64,000 nt of DNA, taken from NCBI RefSeq assembly GCF_000005505.3, contig NC_016133.3, positions 17,856,001-17,920,000 on the forward strand, read 5' to 3'. This stretch comes from Brachypodium distachyon. Lineage: Eukaryota; Streptophyta; Magnoliopsida; Poales; Poaceae. The notes beneath the pieces were generated by a model that ran no database searches, was not told the origin of the DNA, and saw only the letters and a list, made by a program, of their open reading frames with translations. The stretch's first letter is position 1. The number at the start of each line of letters is the position of its first letter. Of the stretch, positions 11,704 through 25,773 are shown one piece after another. The position numbers and the translations under genes are program-made.

Positions 11704-14693
11704 ATGGCGTCGGCGTCGCGGCTGCTGCCGCCCGCGCCCATTCCGTCCGTCCCAACATTTCGCCACGCCAGCTTTGGCGCCGCCCCTCGCATCTGCCGCC
11801 TCGCCATCCCGAGTTTCCGCTGCCGCGCTTCCGCCGCCACCGCCGCCGTCGGCGCTGCCGCTGCCGCGCCGCTGGTCCTAGAGGATCGCGCCAGCGCGGT
11901 GGCCTTGCGGGAGTTCGTCACGCTCGACGAACTCCGCGCCGCCGTGAGCCTCCGCGTCCGCACCTTCTACGAGTACGCCCGCGAAACCGTCGGCGCCGAG
12001 GTGATCGATCGACCTCTCCATTCGCATCTCTATCTCTTCCCCCCTGCTCGTTTGTTCTGTGAGCGGTTTGTACTTCCTAGTGAGGAAGGAATGGCCGCAA
12101 GATCTGGGATTTCGGTTGGAAAACGACCGACAAATGTGGCAAGATGATGTGAACTGTTGGTTTGCAAAATTGGTCCAGGCTTCTGACAAGGGTGGATATA
12201 GATCCATCTGTGATTATAATGGAAAGTTCCAGTTTTGCAATTGCACCTTTCTTTTCTTTGTGTTCTATTGAAGTCAGTAGTAAAGTCAATTGGCATTCAA
12301 TAAGGTTACAGCCTTACAGGTTGTTAGATATATAGGAGTGACTAGGTATCAGTAATAGTAGCAAGAAGACCGCACGCCCAATACTAGCCGAGTAGGAGTT
12401 CAACCTGGTAGTCAAGTTCCCAGGGTCACAGGATAAAAATCTTTTCTAAATACTAGGTTCTGTCATGAATGAAATTTGGTAGCAGAGTCCAATTCATTCG
12501 GGTGTTGCCATCTTTTCAATTTTTTTAATAGCTCATCATATGTTAATTTTTGACGAATTCACCCCCTTGTCAAGATTTTTTGGGGGTTCATTTGACATAC
12601 ACCACTGCAATTTTGGCGATTTCGAAAAATGCCACTGCAATTGAAAAATGACATTGCAAATCTGCGGATTTTTCGAAAAATGCCATTGTAAATCTGCAGA
12701 TTCTTCGAAAAATGTGACTACAATGCTGCAGTGGCATTTTTCAAAGGATGAGATTGCAGTGGCATTTTTCGAAATCTCCAAAATTGCAGTGTCATATATC
12801 AAATTAACCATACCCAACCTAGTTGCAAGACGGTGCCACCTTATTGAAAGTTTCAAACTATGTTTTCCTTAAATGTTTTTAGTATTCCTCCTTCTGTAGT
12901 TTCCATGAATTTTCCTCTTTTTTTTTCTCTGGATGGACCTTTGAACCATCATAATGATTTGTTAATAATTTTATTTACTTATTTTTCAAGTTCTATTAGG
13001 ATCACAGAAAAGCTCTGGCAGAGAGGGAATATGAAGCATTACAAAATCGGATTTCTGGCAAGATGATTAATTTTCAGAGAGTTTCTTGTATAAATGGGAC
13101 AGTACCACTTTTACCGTCATTGATGTCAGCAGAGGAGCTTTGTTCAGCATGTAAGGTATAATGGTAAAATAGATGCTATGTCCTTGAACGAAACCTTTAT
13201 TTGAGCTCTGTTCTGTTCCATCTCTCCAGGCTAGATCATAAAATCTGACAGACAGAAGCATTTCATTCCCCTGAAATTTTGTGTATGTTCCACTAGGACA
13301 GAGAACCCAAATAAGAGAATTGCACGAGGGAATTTCTTAGTTTCATTTTGATTCATTTAAATAATCTGTCTCACGGAGAAAGCATAAAACACTAAGATGG
13401 CAGATTTTTCTTTGTTGTTTTCTTGGTACCTGCTCTTTGTTCTTTTATATCCAAATTGTGCTATCCCAAGTGCATTGTTTTGCACTTTGACTCTCTTTGC
13501 TCACACATTTTTCTTATATGCTTACTCTGAAAACTATTAATGCTAGAATATAACCTCTGAAATCTGACATCTATGCAGTTTGTTGAAGATGGGGAGGAGA
13601 GAATAGTAGTTAGCAGCTTAGACCTCAATCAGTGCCTCTGGCTACCAGATGAACTGACTGGAAAGAGGCCTGGGGTAAGGTTATATCACCTCTTTTTTGC
13701 ATGATATTGAAGAATATAATTAGAGATGTACTTTGCTTAATGTTGTGAATTAGATTAATGAATTGCTTTCAACACTTCTTGATGTTATCCATCAACACCA
13801 GTGAGTTCCGAATACTTAGCTGATTTTCTGCAATAGTTGGCTCTCAGTGCCATCTGCATTTTTATATTATAAATTTGTACAAAATGGTGATTTTCATATA
13901 GCATAGTGTCCATTTGGAATATCCTGTTGTATGCCTTGATATATTTAGTTGTCTTGGTACAAAAAAAACACTGATTGTAATTTACTTCAAAATCCCTTTA
14001 GTTGCTGAAACATTGTAGTATGTTTTAATAGTCATTCCACATTAATAGGTAAATGAATCCAGCCATACAAGGGCATATCTGAGCAATGTTTGTGTTGCCA
14101 AGGAGCTCCAAAGAAACGGGCTGGGCTCTGCATTGGTTGACAAGTCTAAGGGACTTGCTCGTCAATGGGGTAAGTTTATTTCATTTGGTTTCCTCAGTGC
14201 ATTTTTGCGATGGTATACTTATATTTAGTTGGTACTTGGTAGCTAGATTTCGCACAATACGCTGATAGTTACAGACAGATGTAGTCTTCTACTATTCGAG
14301 AACCTGCTAACTTATGTTCAGGTTTAAGCATCTATACCAAACTTGTTCTTTCACTGTTCTCTAACAAATGCCAACATGGATGTTGCTGTTCAAGATGTCT
14401 GATTGCTTTCACAGCAATTTAAGTGGGTTCATAGAAGCAGGATAATTACTTTACTTCTTGCCCCCTTTGAACTCTTTTCATGTTCTCTGATGCCATTTCT
14501 CACATTGGATGCATATACATAAATTTTATCAGGCATAACAGATTTGTATGTCCATGTCGCCATCAACAACGAAGCAGCACAAAGATTGTACATGAAGTGT
14601 GGATTTGTGTATGAAAGTGAGGAGCCTGCATGGAAGGCTAGGCACCTTGGTCGCCCTCGGAGGCTGCTTCTTTGGCTCGATATGAGGAACTAA
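11704..14693 (+). CDS. GNAT-family N-acetyltransferase, probably plastid-targeted, 5 exons
   Basis: GCN5-related N-acetyltransferase using acetyl-CoA to acetylate an amine acceptor. Exons: 11704-12000, 13000-13155, 13579-13674, 14049-14169, 14533-14693. All junctions are GT..AG and in frame, giving 831 nt (276 aa plus stop). The first ~50 residues are rich in Ala, Ser, Arg and Pro with few acidic residues, as in chloroplast transit peptides. The acetyl-CoA pyrophosphate-binding loop Q204-x-x-G207-x-G209 (LQRNGLGSAL) follows the typical beta-strand segment AYLSNVCVA. The motif-B region N(E)AAQRLYMKCGF and the C-terminal RRLLLWLDMRN complete the fold. Several plant plastid GNATs act on protein N-termini and lysines; which subfamily this belongs to is not settled. 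A foldback element lies in intron 1. The gene looks intact. Confidence 0.9.
12586..12810. repeat. Long inverted-repeat (foldback) element in GNAT intron 1
   Basis: The left arm (12586-12641, TTTGACATACACCACTGCAA...) and the right arm (12753-12810) are near-perfect inverted complements over more than 50 nt. Each arm contains GATTTCGAAAAATGCCACTGCAAT or its complement. The ~110 nt loop is built from further short repeats of TGCARATCTGC and TTCGAAAAATG. It has no coding capacity and would fold into a long hairpin in the pre-mRNA. Confidence 0.7.
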
Positions 14694-15480
14694 CCCTTGT
14701 GATCTCACGTGTAAATGCATTTGTTTATAGTTATATAATATATATATTCTCGTGACAGTCTATTTTTTGGTATATCTTTTACTGCATGATTCCAATAGTT
14801 CTTTATTTCTTTTCTGGAAAGGTAACCTAGGTCCAGAATTTCAAACCACAGTCCCTTCCTCATAATTTTTACTTGTTCTTCCACGTACTACGACATGTAT
14901 ATTCAGAACTTCAATGGCTTGTATTCAGGCTAGCTACAACTCTGAAGAAAATGGCAATGTATGGGTTTATTAATTATTACTTCTGCATTCTCTGAACATC
15001 CCATATAAATCATTTTGACATGCATGTTGTGTTACATGTTGCATTTGCATAGCCAATTGTTGGGAGAGCTGATGGCTGCTGGTTCAGAAATCAGAACCTC
15101 AAGAGTAAACACACACACAGACACACCTGCAGCGAAAGATGCCCGTCAGCCAATGCACTTTTTTTTTAGTGCTCGAGAAGCGCTCTTTGTCAGACCCGAG
15201 TTGATCCTCGAATTTGTGGCTTGATTTGAGATCAGAATCGATCGAAAGAGGAACGAGACAACAGGAAAGACAGAGAAATAACCTTTAGCTACGTTAACTA
15301 TGGATTTTCCCTTCTTACTTCTCATTGACTGGCCCTACAGCTTGTATGGTTGTCAAGTTGAAATTTAACAGCAGTAACTAGAGTTTCAGAAGTAAAAGTA
15401 ACGGCTACAGAGTATATAACAGTAATAACGACAACATCTAAACGGTAAACAGTGGTGAAACGATGTAAGCCGTAGGATCT
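14694..15480. other. Region 3' of the GNAT gene
   Basis: Presumed 3' UTR and AT-rich intergenic DNA with a small CA-rich patch at 15110-15125. No gene or repeat recognised. Confidence 0.4.
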
Positions 15481-16110
15481 CCGCGATCAACCGTAGCCGT
15501 CAGTTAACTGAATCAATGACACCCGCTTCAACCTGGCTGTCTGCAATGAGGCAGTCTTCAACACTCTTCCCGTTCTCTCGTCTTCCTTCTCCGGTTCTCC
15601 TCCCACAGCTCCGCGATCCATCAGAGCAAGCTCCGCCTCCGCACGATGAACAGAGGCCTGCCGCCGCCTGCGACACCGACATTCTGGCGGCACCCGGCGC
15701 GCACGAAGGCAAGAAGGCGGCCGGGGCGGCTCCTCGACGTGGGGGGCGGCACGCTGCCGTAGCCTACCACCAGGTGCGTGCCCACGATCGACTGCTTGCG
15801 ACCTGCGTGCTATCATCCTGTGCGCGTTGCTGCGTGGTGCGCATGGATGGATGCGAGCGAGTGAAGGCGATGCTGGCCCAATTGGTAGTAACTTCGGATA
15901 CTAGGGCTGGAGCGCGACCTGTGAGTGCCGGAGGTGTTCGATGGAATGCCTGTGGACATCGAGGATGGAAATTGCATGTCCTAGGAAAGCGAACCTGATT
16001 TCTAGCCATTGCTCTCGCACAGGCCCCTGGAAGGCGCTGCGCATGTGGTCTGTCCTGCCCACTTTGGATCCTAAAAGCAATGAACCTAATCGTTTTAGTT
16101 TGGTCCTTAG
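15481..16110. other. GC-rich island of unknown nature
   Basis: A sharply GC-rich block in an AT-rich surround, with overlapping open frames on both strands (for example + from 15516 and - from 15816). None resembles a family I know. A GGTGCGTG donor-like site ends the block at 15774, and a pyrimidine tract with CAG occurs at 16010-16021. An unrecognised or non-coding transcript is possible. I assign no product. Confidence 0.3.
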
Positions 16111-16906
16111 CCATGAAATCGATGGGAGAAACACATGAATCAACAATCCTTATGGAACGCATGACTAGGAAGTGATCTTCACACATGTTGACGCTTCCAA
16201 ACCTGTAGGTTGGTGAAGTGACCTCGGTGCCTTGCTTCCTGTTAGTGTAAGTGTCAATGTAATGTAGTGTGATTACTTGGTTATGAGATGATGTTGGTTA
16301 GAAAAATGTCATTTCCTCTTTTGCGTGGGTAACTTCTCGTGGTGGCTCCTGTTGAATATATATGAGATGATGTTTATGGCAATAGGATTCCGTACATACC
16401 AAATCTCTAATTTCTCTCAGATTGGGGCACAGTCGATATTCGGATTATGTTTTAGACCGGGATTTGTTGAAGTTGAGAATATCGGTTCTGTGAGTAGCTT
16501 TTGACTTTCCAACATTTTTTTGCATAACTTCAAATGTTGGGTACAGATTGAGAATTAACTTCTTCTGAAAGCCTGATACGTCATATATTCAGGATTAGTA
16601 CTGACTACTGACTGAACCAGTACCCCGGGCTTTTATTAATATATATTTCTTCCGGGAAATTTCTTAGCAAGTAATCGGGAAGAATGTAGTTCAGCACTTA
16701 AATGGAAAGGTAATACTGAATTGGACATACTTTGGATGCTCCAATGGTTAATAGATGTTTGTAAATGACCAATATGGCTAAAACAAGAGGACCATCCTTG
16801 CCCTCACGATCTACAGAACATCTTTTTATATTAGGTTTCCCCTCGTAAGCTGAGAACTGAGCAGATTACAATTAGAAGAGGTCTAGGGGTACCAGGACCT
16901 GTGACA

Positions 16907-16980
16907 TATTCTTATGAGGAAGGTGGGATTCAAACCTGGGTCGCGGTAGTACAACCACCATTGGGCTAACCAGAGTACAA
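16907..16980 (-). repeat. tRNA-like segment, possible SINE remnant
   Basis: Read on the minus strand there is an A-box match TAGCCCAATGG and, about 30 nt on, a B-box-like GGTTTGAATCC (one mismatch to GGTTCRANYCC). No closed cloverleaf is evident, so a functional tRNA is unlikely. A tRNA-derived SINE relic fits better. Confidence 0.35.
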
Positions 16981-19900
16981 TTGTAGCCTATTCCTCGTCG
17001 GCATTCCAGTGGCAGGATCTGGGGCTGGGGTAATAAGTTAATAACAACTTCAGAGGAATTTTCTGATACATAACCCTCCCCACAAAAAATAAGACTGAAC
17101 CTTGCCAAGTGGCCCAGTGGGCACCCTTATAAGGTTGATGTTTCTAAGTTCTAATATAATACGATCAGTATATGTACGAAACATGTCTGTGTTTTGGCAT
17201 ACTTATTCGGTACATCTCCTTAAGAAATGTGTTGCTAATCCCATCATCAGTTTTTCCATATTATTTTTGGTGTGCAAACTTTGAGGCTATTTGGAACAAA
17301 CAAAATTACCTAGTGTAACTACTTTTTGGCGAAAATAGCTGGTGTAGCTATAAAGATTATGATAGAATTATCATAGATTGAAGTCCAAACATATGGAAAG
17401 TTACTTAAAATACTTGTTATCCTTCTATGTAACAACTGAAGTATTGTATCCGGACTCTACTAAGTTAATTAAAAAAAGTTATCTAAAGTTCAAAGCAATC
17501 ATATAGTCTAGATAAATTTTCAGCATGTTATCTTTGTCCACCACAATTTTTATCTTAGATACTGTATGGGGGCGAAAACTTTCTTATGCTAATTGGTATA
17601 TAAGTCCTTATAATCTCATCGCAGTTACTGATTTCGAAATAGACAGATGGAAGTTCGAATAAAAGGCATGATTGTGATTTGTGTTCTGATACCTCCAACA
17701 GTTTTGAAATTCCAGAAGTCTGCTACCCTTGGTGTCATCTAAAAAAATGTGATTGTAGGAAAAATATTCATGCAACCTGAGATTTTTTGGTGATAAATTA
17801 ATAGGGTCAAGCTTTTACATGTATACTGAAATAGGTAAGTCAATAATTTGATCTGTTGGATAACCCCTTACAGATGCATCTTATATATTTCACTTTTCCC
17901 TTCAGCAGAATATTCTCAGGTGCTAACTACATTTATCTTATTGTTGATCCATCCTGGGTTTGGTTCCACTCCTTCTGGTACTTGCTTCAATAGTGTATTA
18001 CTGTTCCTTATGATTTCATGTGGTTAAAAACCTCAAGTAATGAAAGAACAGTCTTTGGCTATCGTGCTTGCGAAGCCTATGTGAAATAAGAAAGCTGGCA
18101 ATTGACAAAATCTCGTGCCTTGCTAATCAATGAACAGCGTTCAAGTAGATGGTCCATGGTCCCAAGCACTCCATCACGAGCTGCATCGTGTGTACCAGTA
18201 CCATTTAAGGCTTACCTTATTGCTCGGAAAGCACACATAATTTGGTCCCATCTTATTGACAACGAGGGCTAGCAATCGTCATGGAACTCTCATCGTCAGG
18301 GAATAGGGGACGTCATAGAATATGCATAAATCCGAATTTTTCATCTTACAACCACATGCAGTTTTTGCATCGACGTTGAATGCCATGTGGGATCAATAAA
18401 GCCTCACCACTTACATATTTATTTTTGGAGTTGTCCGAAGTGGTGGCCTGACAGGGATTGTTATTTCACACGAATCCTGCTCTCGTTCCATTTTACTGTT
18501 TATATTATGGCCTAGTATTTATGCTGTTTGAATGAATAGTTTACTGTGTTTAAAGATTATAGCCACAGTCTTCTACAGTTGAACGAGTTCTATTTTAGTG
18601 TTTCCTTTAGGTGACAGTTTACACTTTAGTGCTTTCCTGCTTCTTGCTGTGACTTGTGAACAGATACTTCATGTCCCATTTGCGCTCTGGGTGCATGCAA
18701 CATGCTAATTGGTGACACTCCATGTTCAGATCATGTTTTCATCTGACTAATTGCTTATTCGATGGATATTCCTTTTGTTAGGACAATCTACTCCAGTATG
18801 CTTGACACTTATATGATCTATACCCAACTTACAGCTGTTGAGAGGGTCATATATAGGCCCTTCATGCTGCAAGAGGTCACATATTAATAATGTGCTTACA
18901 TTTTGGGAGCATCACTCGGAGATGTTCAACTTCAGTTTTTGTAAGGAGTAAAAGGACCAAAGAGCAGACATACTTGGTGCCTACGTCATATCAGTTGCAG
19001 GTCCATTCCCAATATACCACACACGACACATCTAATCTTCAACAGTACATTCGTTATGTTCGCTGCCTTCTCTCTGATTCTGTTTGTTTTATCCATGTCT
19101 TTTGATTGGGCTGTGCCTAAACAAACAGGGAACCCTGCATCTGAACCAGAGTTGTGAGAGAGACAAATCGTACTCATTAAACATGATGTTATGTGACTGT
19201 CTTCGTTAGCTGTACATTATGTTACTGCGAATGCCCATTCGAACACAAATTATACAGGAGAGGAATTCACAGACTATTTTTTAGTCTTCCAGAATTCATA
19301 TACAAGTCCACATAAACGGTGGCTTAGTTACTGGAGAAGATGGCAGCAACTTTCTGGCACTTCTGAAACTAAGGTCTGCCTGTTATTCCTCATTTTCTTC
19401 CTCAGATTAAATTTGATGTTAACCTGCTCCGTTTTCACACTTTGTGGAACATCTGGCCAGAAAAGCTGTGTTATTTGGATATATTTATTTGTTTTCTCAA
19501 GTGTTATCTGGATATTCTGCAAGCAGGGTTTGTACTGCCATTGGAGTTAGCAACTGCAGAGCTAGAAGAATTTAACAACTTGTTCCTCAGCTGTAAATTT
19601 TTGCTGAGTGGCCCCTTGTACATCGTTGGGACAGCAGGGTCATGTGTGTACTATGTACCCCACTGCGAGCTAGTTCTATGCACTAAATACCCTGTACCCC
19701 ACTGTTTTTTGAAGTGGGCCCTTCTGTACCCCGCTATGAGCTAGTTCTATTCAGCAGTAAAAATCCTTAACCCATGCCTGGAGTGGAACTAAATTCATGG
19801 CCTAGCATGGTAATAGGCAGGCAAGTCTTGCCATGCCAATAAACAGAACTTTTGGACAATTATTGAAAACTAACTAATGGTTGTAGTCAACTATGCAATT

Positions 19901-22900
19901 TGGAATTCAAAGCGACCAGGAAATCCTTACGGCACAATGAATATAGACAAAGATATTTAAAATGACTCTTTTTGTTTAGGTAATCTGGTACTATCGCTCT
20001 CTCTATTGTAGTCTTTCAGCTAGGGAGGATGGTAGATGTAACGGAAAACGGCCAGGTTGATAACTTGATCCATGCATGCATGTTTTGATGTAGCATAGAA
20101 GTTGTTGAAAGATGTCGTATCCTCCAACAGCAGAGTAATTGGGGTGCAGTACAAGGTACCGTACCTGAGTTCTTGGGTACACAGTGATGGCACATGCACG
20201 CATGTTCGCATGTGCCCCGGATATTGTACGCTTCCAATGATCTTGATTTTTGTTATTTATTTGCAAGTACTGTACGTTTTGTTTTGTTTCTTTGCTTTTA
20301 TATTTATTTCTGTTTGTCCCTTTTTAAAGAATTGAAGCTGAACTGAAAACTGGAATTTATCCTCTTGGCGGTTCTCTTGGGATGTACTGCACATACATCT
20401 TATTAGGGTATTCTCCATGGGGGATTGCCTGGAACATACATGGACTTTGCAGAAAATTGAACAATTTCACAATTTTCTTTTGATGCAGAAATGTCCTGGT
20501 TTATTGCTTCCTGCTCTTAGAAACAATATGTTGTTGACTTACACTTTGAAGGAAATACTCCCTAAAATGTGCTGTTTTCATGTTGCCATAGTTTCCAAAA
20601 AGATAACATCGAGCAGCACATTCTGGTAAAATATGAGTTTACTATTTAATAAACTATAGTACAATATTCTGAAATTACTTTTCGGGATAGTTCTCGGCAG
20701 TTTTTTCACTTCTCCAATCATAATATTCAGAGAGGAAAATGTAGTTTATCAAAACTAAGATAGAGCACATATCCATTTTGTAAGTGGCCAACACAACAAC
20801 ACAATTGATATAAATTATCTTTTCTTTGCGACCATTAGCACCTGTGCATATGCTATTTCACTTTTTTACTGAGAATATACTCTTTGAACTAATACATGTA
20901 CATTGGATATTCTCCTATTGGATTGCTTCGATAAAATTGTTTGCACATTTTAGGACAATGTTTTCCTACGTAATATTTGAAAAGATGACACTGTTTTTTC
21001 CCCTCCCTTTTCCAGTAAAGAACTAACTAAATACATTCCAAAACGCAGGTGTTTGCAGTGCAGAGAACATCCCTACGCAGCCATTATTCCCGCACAGTAT
21101 ATGTCGGCTGAGGTTAATTATCATGCATATATCCATATATCAGAAGAACATGCTTGCCAGAAAAGCCAGAACAGATGCCTGTTGACCAGGGTTCTTGAGC
21201 GTGGCGACCACTTAACAGTGCACTGGAGAGATCAAAGGAGGTACGCACACATTACTGATCATCTTCTTCTTATACATATATGATAGCAAGACACGTACTG
21301 GTCCAGTCTCCAGTCCACCCATGCCCCCATCCAGCGTGTTGCAGGGCCATGAATTTGATGACGCCGGGCCGAAACGCACACACCAAACACATGTATACAA
21401 AGGAACATATATAGGTGTAGTACTCGAGTTAATTAAGCCACAGCTAGCGAAGTTCTTCCCCTTGCATGGTCCCAACAAGGGAGCTAAGATGGATCGATGG
21501 AGAAGATTATGTGCATGGCAGGGCATGCTGGGCACGGACTCCGAGGGAATGATGGCGCGTCGCGTTCATGCAATGGTCCTTCTCCTGCCCTTCCCTGCGT
21601 TTCCAGCCAGGAGGGGCTCCATGATCGCAGGCAGGGCGTCAGATGCACACATGATGAGACCCAGGTTTCAGCTGCCTGCCAGCTGAATGAACAACCTAGC
21701 TAGGCGTTGTTTTCAGGGAGGGGGCATGTTGCTGTCAGTGTGTGGGCGATGCTGCAGGCAGAATATTCATTCCATTTGAGATTATGTGGGTATTCAGGAA
21801 CGTCTCACTCTCAGGCTGGTCAGTGAAATCTCCTTCGATCGTTTCTTGCACGTTCCAGAAAAATCATTGTCTTACATTCAGTTCGGAGAGAAGTAATTTA
21901 AGCCCGTATATAATTAGTTTGAAGCTTAGGAATCCTGGAGGAGCATTAGGTATTTATGTTCCTCTGTGAAATTCCTAAACAAACCCTCTAATTCCTATTG
22001 CCCTTGTACTTGTTACAGCGTGTTGAATTACTGTGCGCCAGGTTAGTTCCACAGTACCACAGCTTCCGGTGATGCAGCTCATCAGAGACCACGCATGCCA
22101 TGCAGTACTGGGGCAGCTAGCTAGCCCAGGCTAGCTACTAGCAACTGCTGGAATCTGATCATAACACCTTGCAATGCAAAGCAGGACGGAAACAAAAAGG
22201 AAATAATTTGTATCTTTCCTTGGATCCCTCTGCCCATCTTTTCTTTCATGAAGATTTGTGAAAGCAAGCAAAGCCATGGTCGCATCACATTCAGTAGATG
22301 CAGGTTGCAGGGAATGGAACAGGACGCTCGCTTATGTGTGCCCTGCGAAGCCGTTATCTCTCTGCAGAGTGGGTGACAAACAAACATAGGAGACAACAAG
22401 AAGAAGATGATGAGTCGTCAATTCCACTGCATGCTGCATGCAGCTTCTGCCAGTGAATGAATGAGCGAATGAATTGACATAAAGGGCGCGGACAAACCGG
22501 GCACTCAAAGGCTGATTTGGCAGGTTATGTTTGTTGATGCTGCACAAAAGATGGGAATCAAATATATATGCACGAGAGCTTTGCAGAAAATTTCTTCCGT
22601 TATCATCTGCAGAGTTAAGAGACTCGTAAATTTGGAATGCCTGGCTAGCTAATTGGTCATCTCATGCTCGTGGGATAGTAGGGAATAAGTTGGATGAAGC
22701 GCCATCCTTTCTTCTGACATATAGCTGCTGAGTCATCACCTTTGACATGGCTGCCGAAAATATTTATATCACCAAACCCTTGCTTGTCGCTAAGCACAGT
22801 CTGTCTGTAGCAAGATAAGAACGGCACCAAAGGAGACAGGTGACAAGCAAAAGCCCTCCATCCATGTTTCAAGGGGAGCAACCATTCGAGGTTGGGAAGA

Positions 22901-25773
22901 GTAAACAATCAAATTCTATTTGGCCTGTTGCTGATTGGATAAAACCAAGCTTACCTTTTGGAAACCAGAAGCATGTGCAAGTTTACTGAGCTCCACTACT
23001 CCGAGGCCAAGTGGGCAGAACTGGTTATCTTTTCTCCATTCGCATTGCACCCAAAGTGGGGGCATGGATCAGCCTTTGGAGCTCTTTACATCTCTATCAT
23101 CTGGTATGCATTTCATATGTATTCACTTGTTTTCTTTTGGTTAGAAATGGATGCACATAATTTGAATCAAATGTGTTAGAAGAATAAAAGACCTACTAAC
23201 TTACCCATTGCCATTGGCCATTGTAAAGGAATTAAGACATAGATACCTCGTGTGACAAGCACGATTCTCTGCCTTGCAGGCGCCATGAATATTTTTTTGC
23301 TTAGTTAATTTGAAATAATATTGTGCCTTTTGTCTTAATCCATGTTTTAGCTAGCTTTTCTAACAGATAGAAGAAGTTACACAAAAGTGGAAACAGGGAT
23401 CTACACAACTTAGTAAACAGGAAAGCAATCCTAGCCTTTTGGGACAATGGCATGTGCAGTGCAGATGCACCACTCTGTAGCAAGAGCTAGCAATACCAAT
23501 GCATAGAGCTAGCAGAAAAATTTCCTGCCCTAGTTGAACCAAAAATTAAAAAGGGACAGACTCAACAAAAGTATCTGATTAGTTTGACCAATCTCCCCAA
23601 GTTGCACCCAAGTTTTGGGCAGGAAAGTGAGGGTGGCAGCAGGTATGGGGTCCCATCCATCCCAGTGAGGAGAGGGGGAGGAAGGAAAGGAAGCTAGGTG
23701 CTCTCTTCAGATCGCTAATAATTCTTTGAAAGGAGAGATGCATGGCTTTGGCTGGACAAGGGAGGAGCCCATCCATGTGTGACCATGTGTCTGCATGGCT
23801 AGGGCACCTGAATAGCAACATGTGGTTTCCAGGGGGCAGCATGGCACAACAGTACACTTGGCTGATGCCGTCCAGGAATTTAAGGGGACACCTTCTCCTA
23901 TGTTGGCAGTTGGATTTGATGCTAATGTGGTCCTTTTGAGCATGCTAACATGAGGGAATTGCCACTTCTTCTCTGATCATCACTGTCATGTAAGTATATG
24001 TATAGAACAGCTTTTCTTGTGCGTCTGCATGCCTTCCAGTTGTTGTTTTGTACCACACTTTGGCTCGGTTTGGCCTTTGGGGCAGGTGATCCGGCCAAAG
24101 AACTTGGGATAAAATGTGATTTTTTTTCCTGAGGGAATGTGATATTTGTTCTAAAAAAGAAGAAGCTGAAACAGGACATTGGTTACGGGTGCTTATCAGA
24201 GGGTCCCTATCAAGGACGACTGGGCATCATACTTACAATGGGTCCAATGAGAATGTACATAGTCAGCAAAGACTTAATTAGTATTTTTGTTTAACGAATT
24301 TCGGACACTGAGAGGTTCGGCATATTGTCAGTGCTGACCTAATTGTGTTGCAGTCAAGCATGCCGCGCAAACTGTCTACGTGGTTACATTCAATTTTTCA
24401 ATAAATAATGCTACTTCTGATTCGGTATTCTCTACTGGAGCTTGCTACTTATTCATATAAGATTAAGGACATTAAGATGTCTCATTTTGCAAAAAAATAA
24501 TCTGAAATGGATTAACGTATGTAAATAAATCAGATGGAAATGCATCTTGTTGTTTTTATGGGATTTGGGATCCCCATGTGGATGCCATGTGAGTCGTATA
24601 TGTTTTGGATTTGGGTGCAAAGAGAGGAGAATGGTGTGGACGAAAGGCTTCTTGGGCTTGGCATGCAAACATGCCCCCACAGCTCAAAATTATCATGCTT
24701 CCATGTTACTGCCTCACTGCCACTGCACTCCAATGCTCTGGCCATGAGGTACTGTTACCAACAAAGTCAAGGAACCCCTCTTGCTAATGGGAAACACATG
24801 CAAAGCTGCCAGTGCAAGAATCAATAACATGCATCCTTGCTAGCTCTCTCTTGAAGATCTCAACACTCCTGTTGCATGCATATGCCTTGTTTTATCATCT
24901 AATTGACATAACAGATTTAACACGTACATTTCTTAATAGTAGAGCCATGTTCATTAGCTGAATATTACATGCATGGTTAAGTTCAATTTTGTTTTACTTA
25001 GTGTGTGCTGACAAGTCCAAGGCTTCTATCAATCTGAAGTGTAGAGAAGATTTGGTTATACTATTTAAAAGAAGATCTTCTGTTTATCCTTTTTTAGGGA
25101 CAGAGCTTGATTTGCTTATCTTATCTTCTAAAATAGAATCTAAAATCTGTTTTTGGATAAGCAGTGTTATAGTAAATCCTTTATGTCCAGTGGAATGTGG
25201 AACCTTTAGACGATTCTTATATATTTTGTGTTTTTACCTTGTTAAGATAGCATTCATATGAAGTCTTTTTTTTTCTTTATAAGTAGGAGGTCAATGAAGT
25301 TTGTGAGTTCATACCGGCCTTATGTATTTACACTATGTGGTTTTTTACAGAATGCAAGTTCACATCAAAAGGATGCTTTATTTGATATCCAGCTACCATA
25401 TGCAAATCTTCTATCTTGAAAGATTGTTATGTCACTAAACACATAAAAACAAGTAAACGGACTCGATTAAGAAGTCTTCGTGTTTGAACTAAAATACCGG
25501 TTTTTTCTTCAGGAATAATATTTGGCATTAATGAGGACTATTAGGGTGTTATTAGGTCCAAGTGGGGCTAGTCCACCATGTGCGCGGCCATGTGCATGGT
25601 CTGCATGCATCTTCCATCCTCTTCCCTCTGCTCAACCTTCTCGCAGCATGCCCCGGCCCCAGCAAAGCGCATTCTTTTTCTCTCATCTTTCTTCTCTGTT
25701 CATCTTGCAGATTCCAGTGTCCAGACTCTCCTTTTCTTATCCCCTAAGTCTGTAAAAAATGAACAAACATGTA
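16981..25773. other. 8.8 kb gene-poor interval
   Basis: AT-rich DNA with only short, unrelated open frames on both strands. I found no recognisable domain, LTR, LINE, CACTA or hAT ends, and no Stowaway termini. Short patches such as 21300-21700, 22930-23110 and 23580-23940 are less AT-rich but match nothing I recognise. Part of it may be distal regulatory DNA of the IBH1-like gene. I see nothing I can annotate with confidence. Confidence 0.4.
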
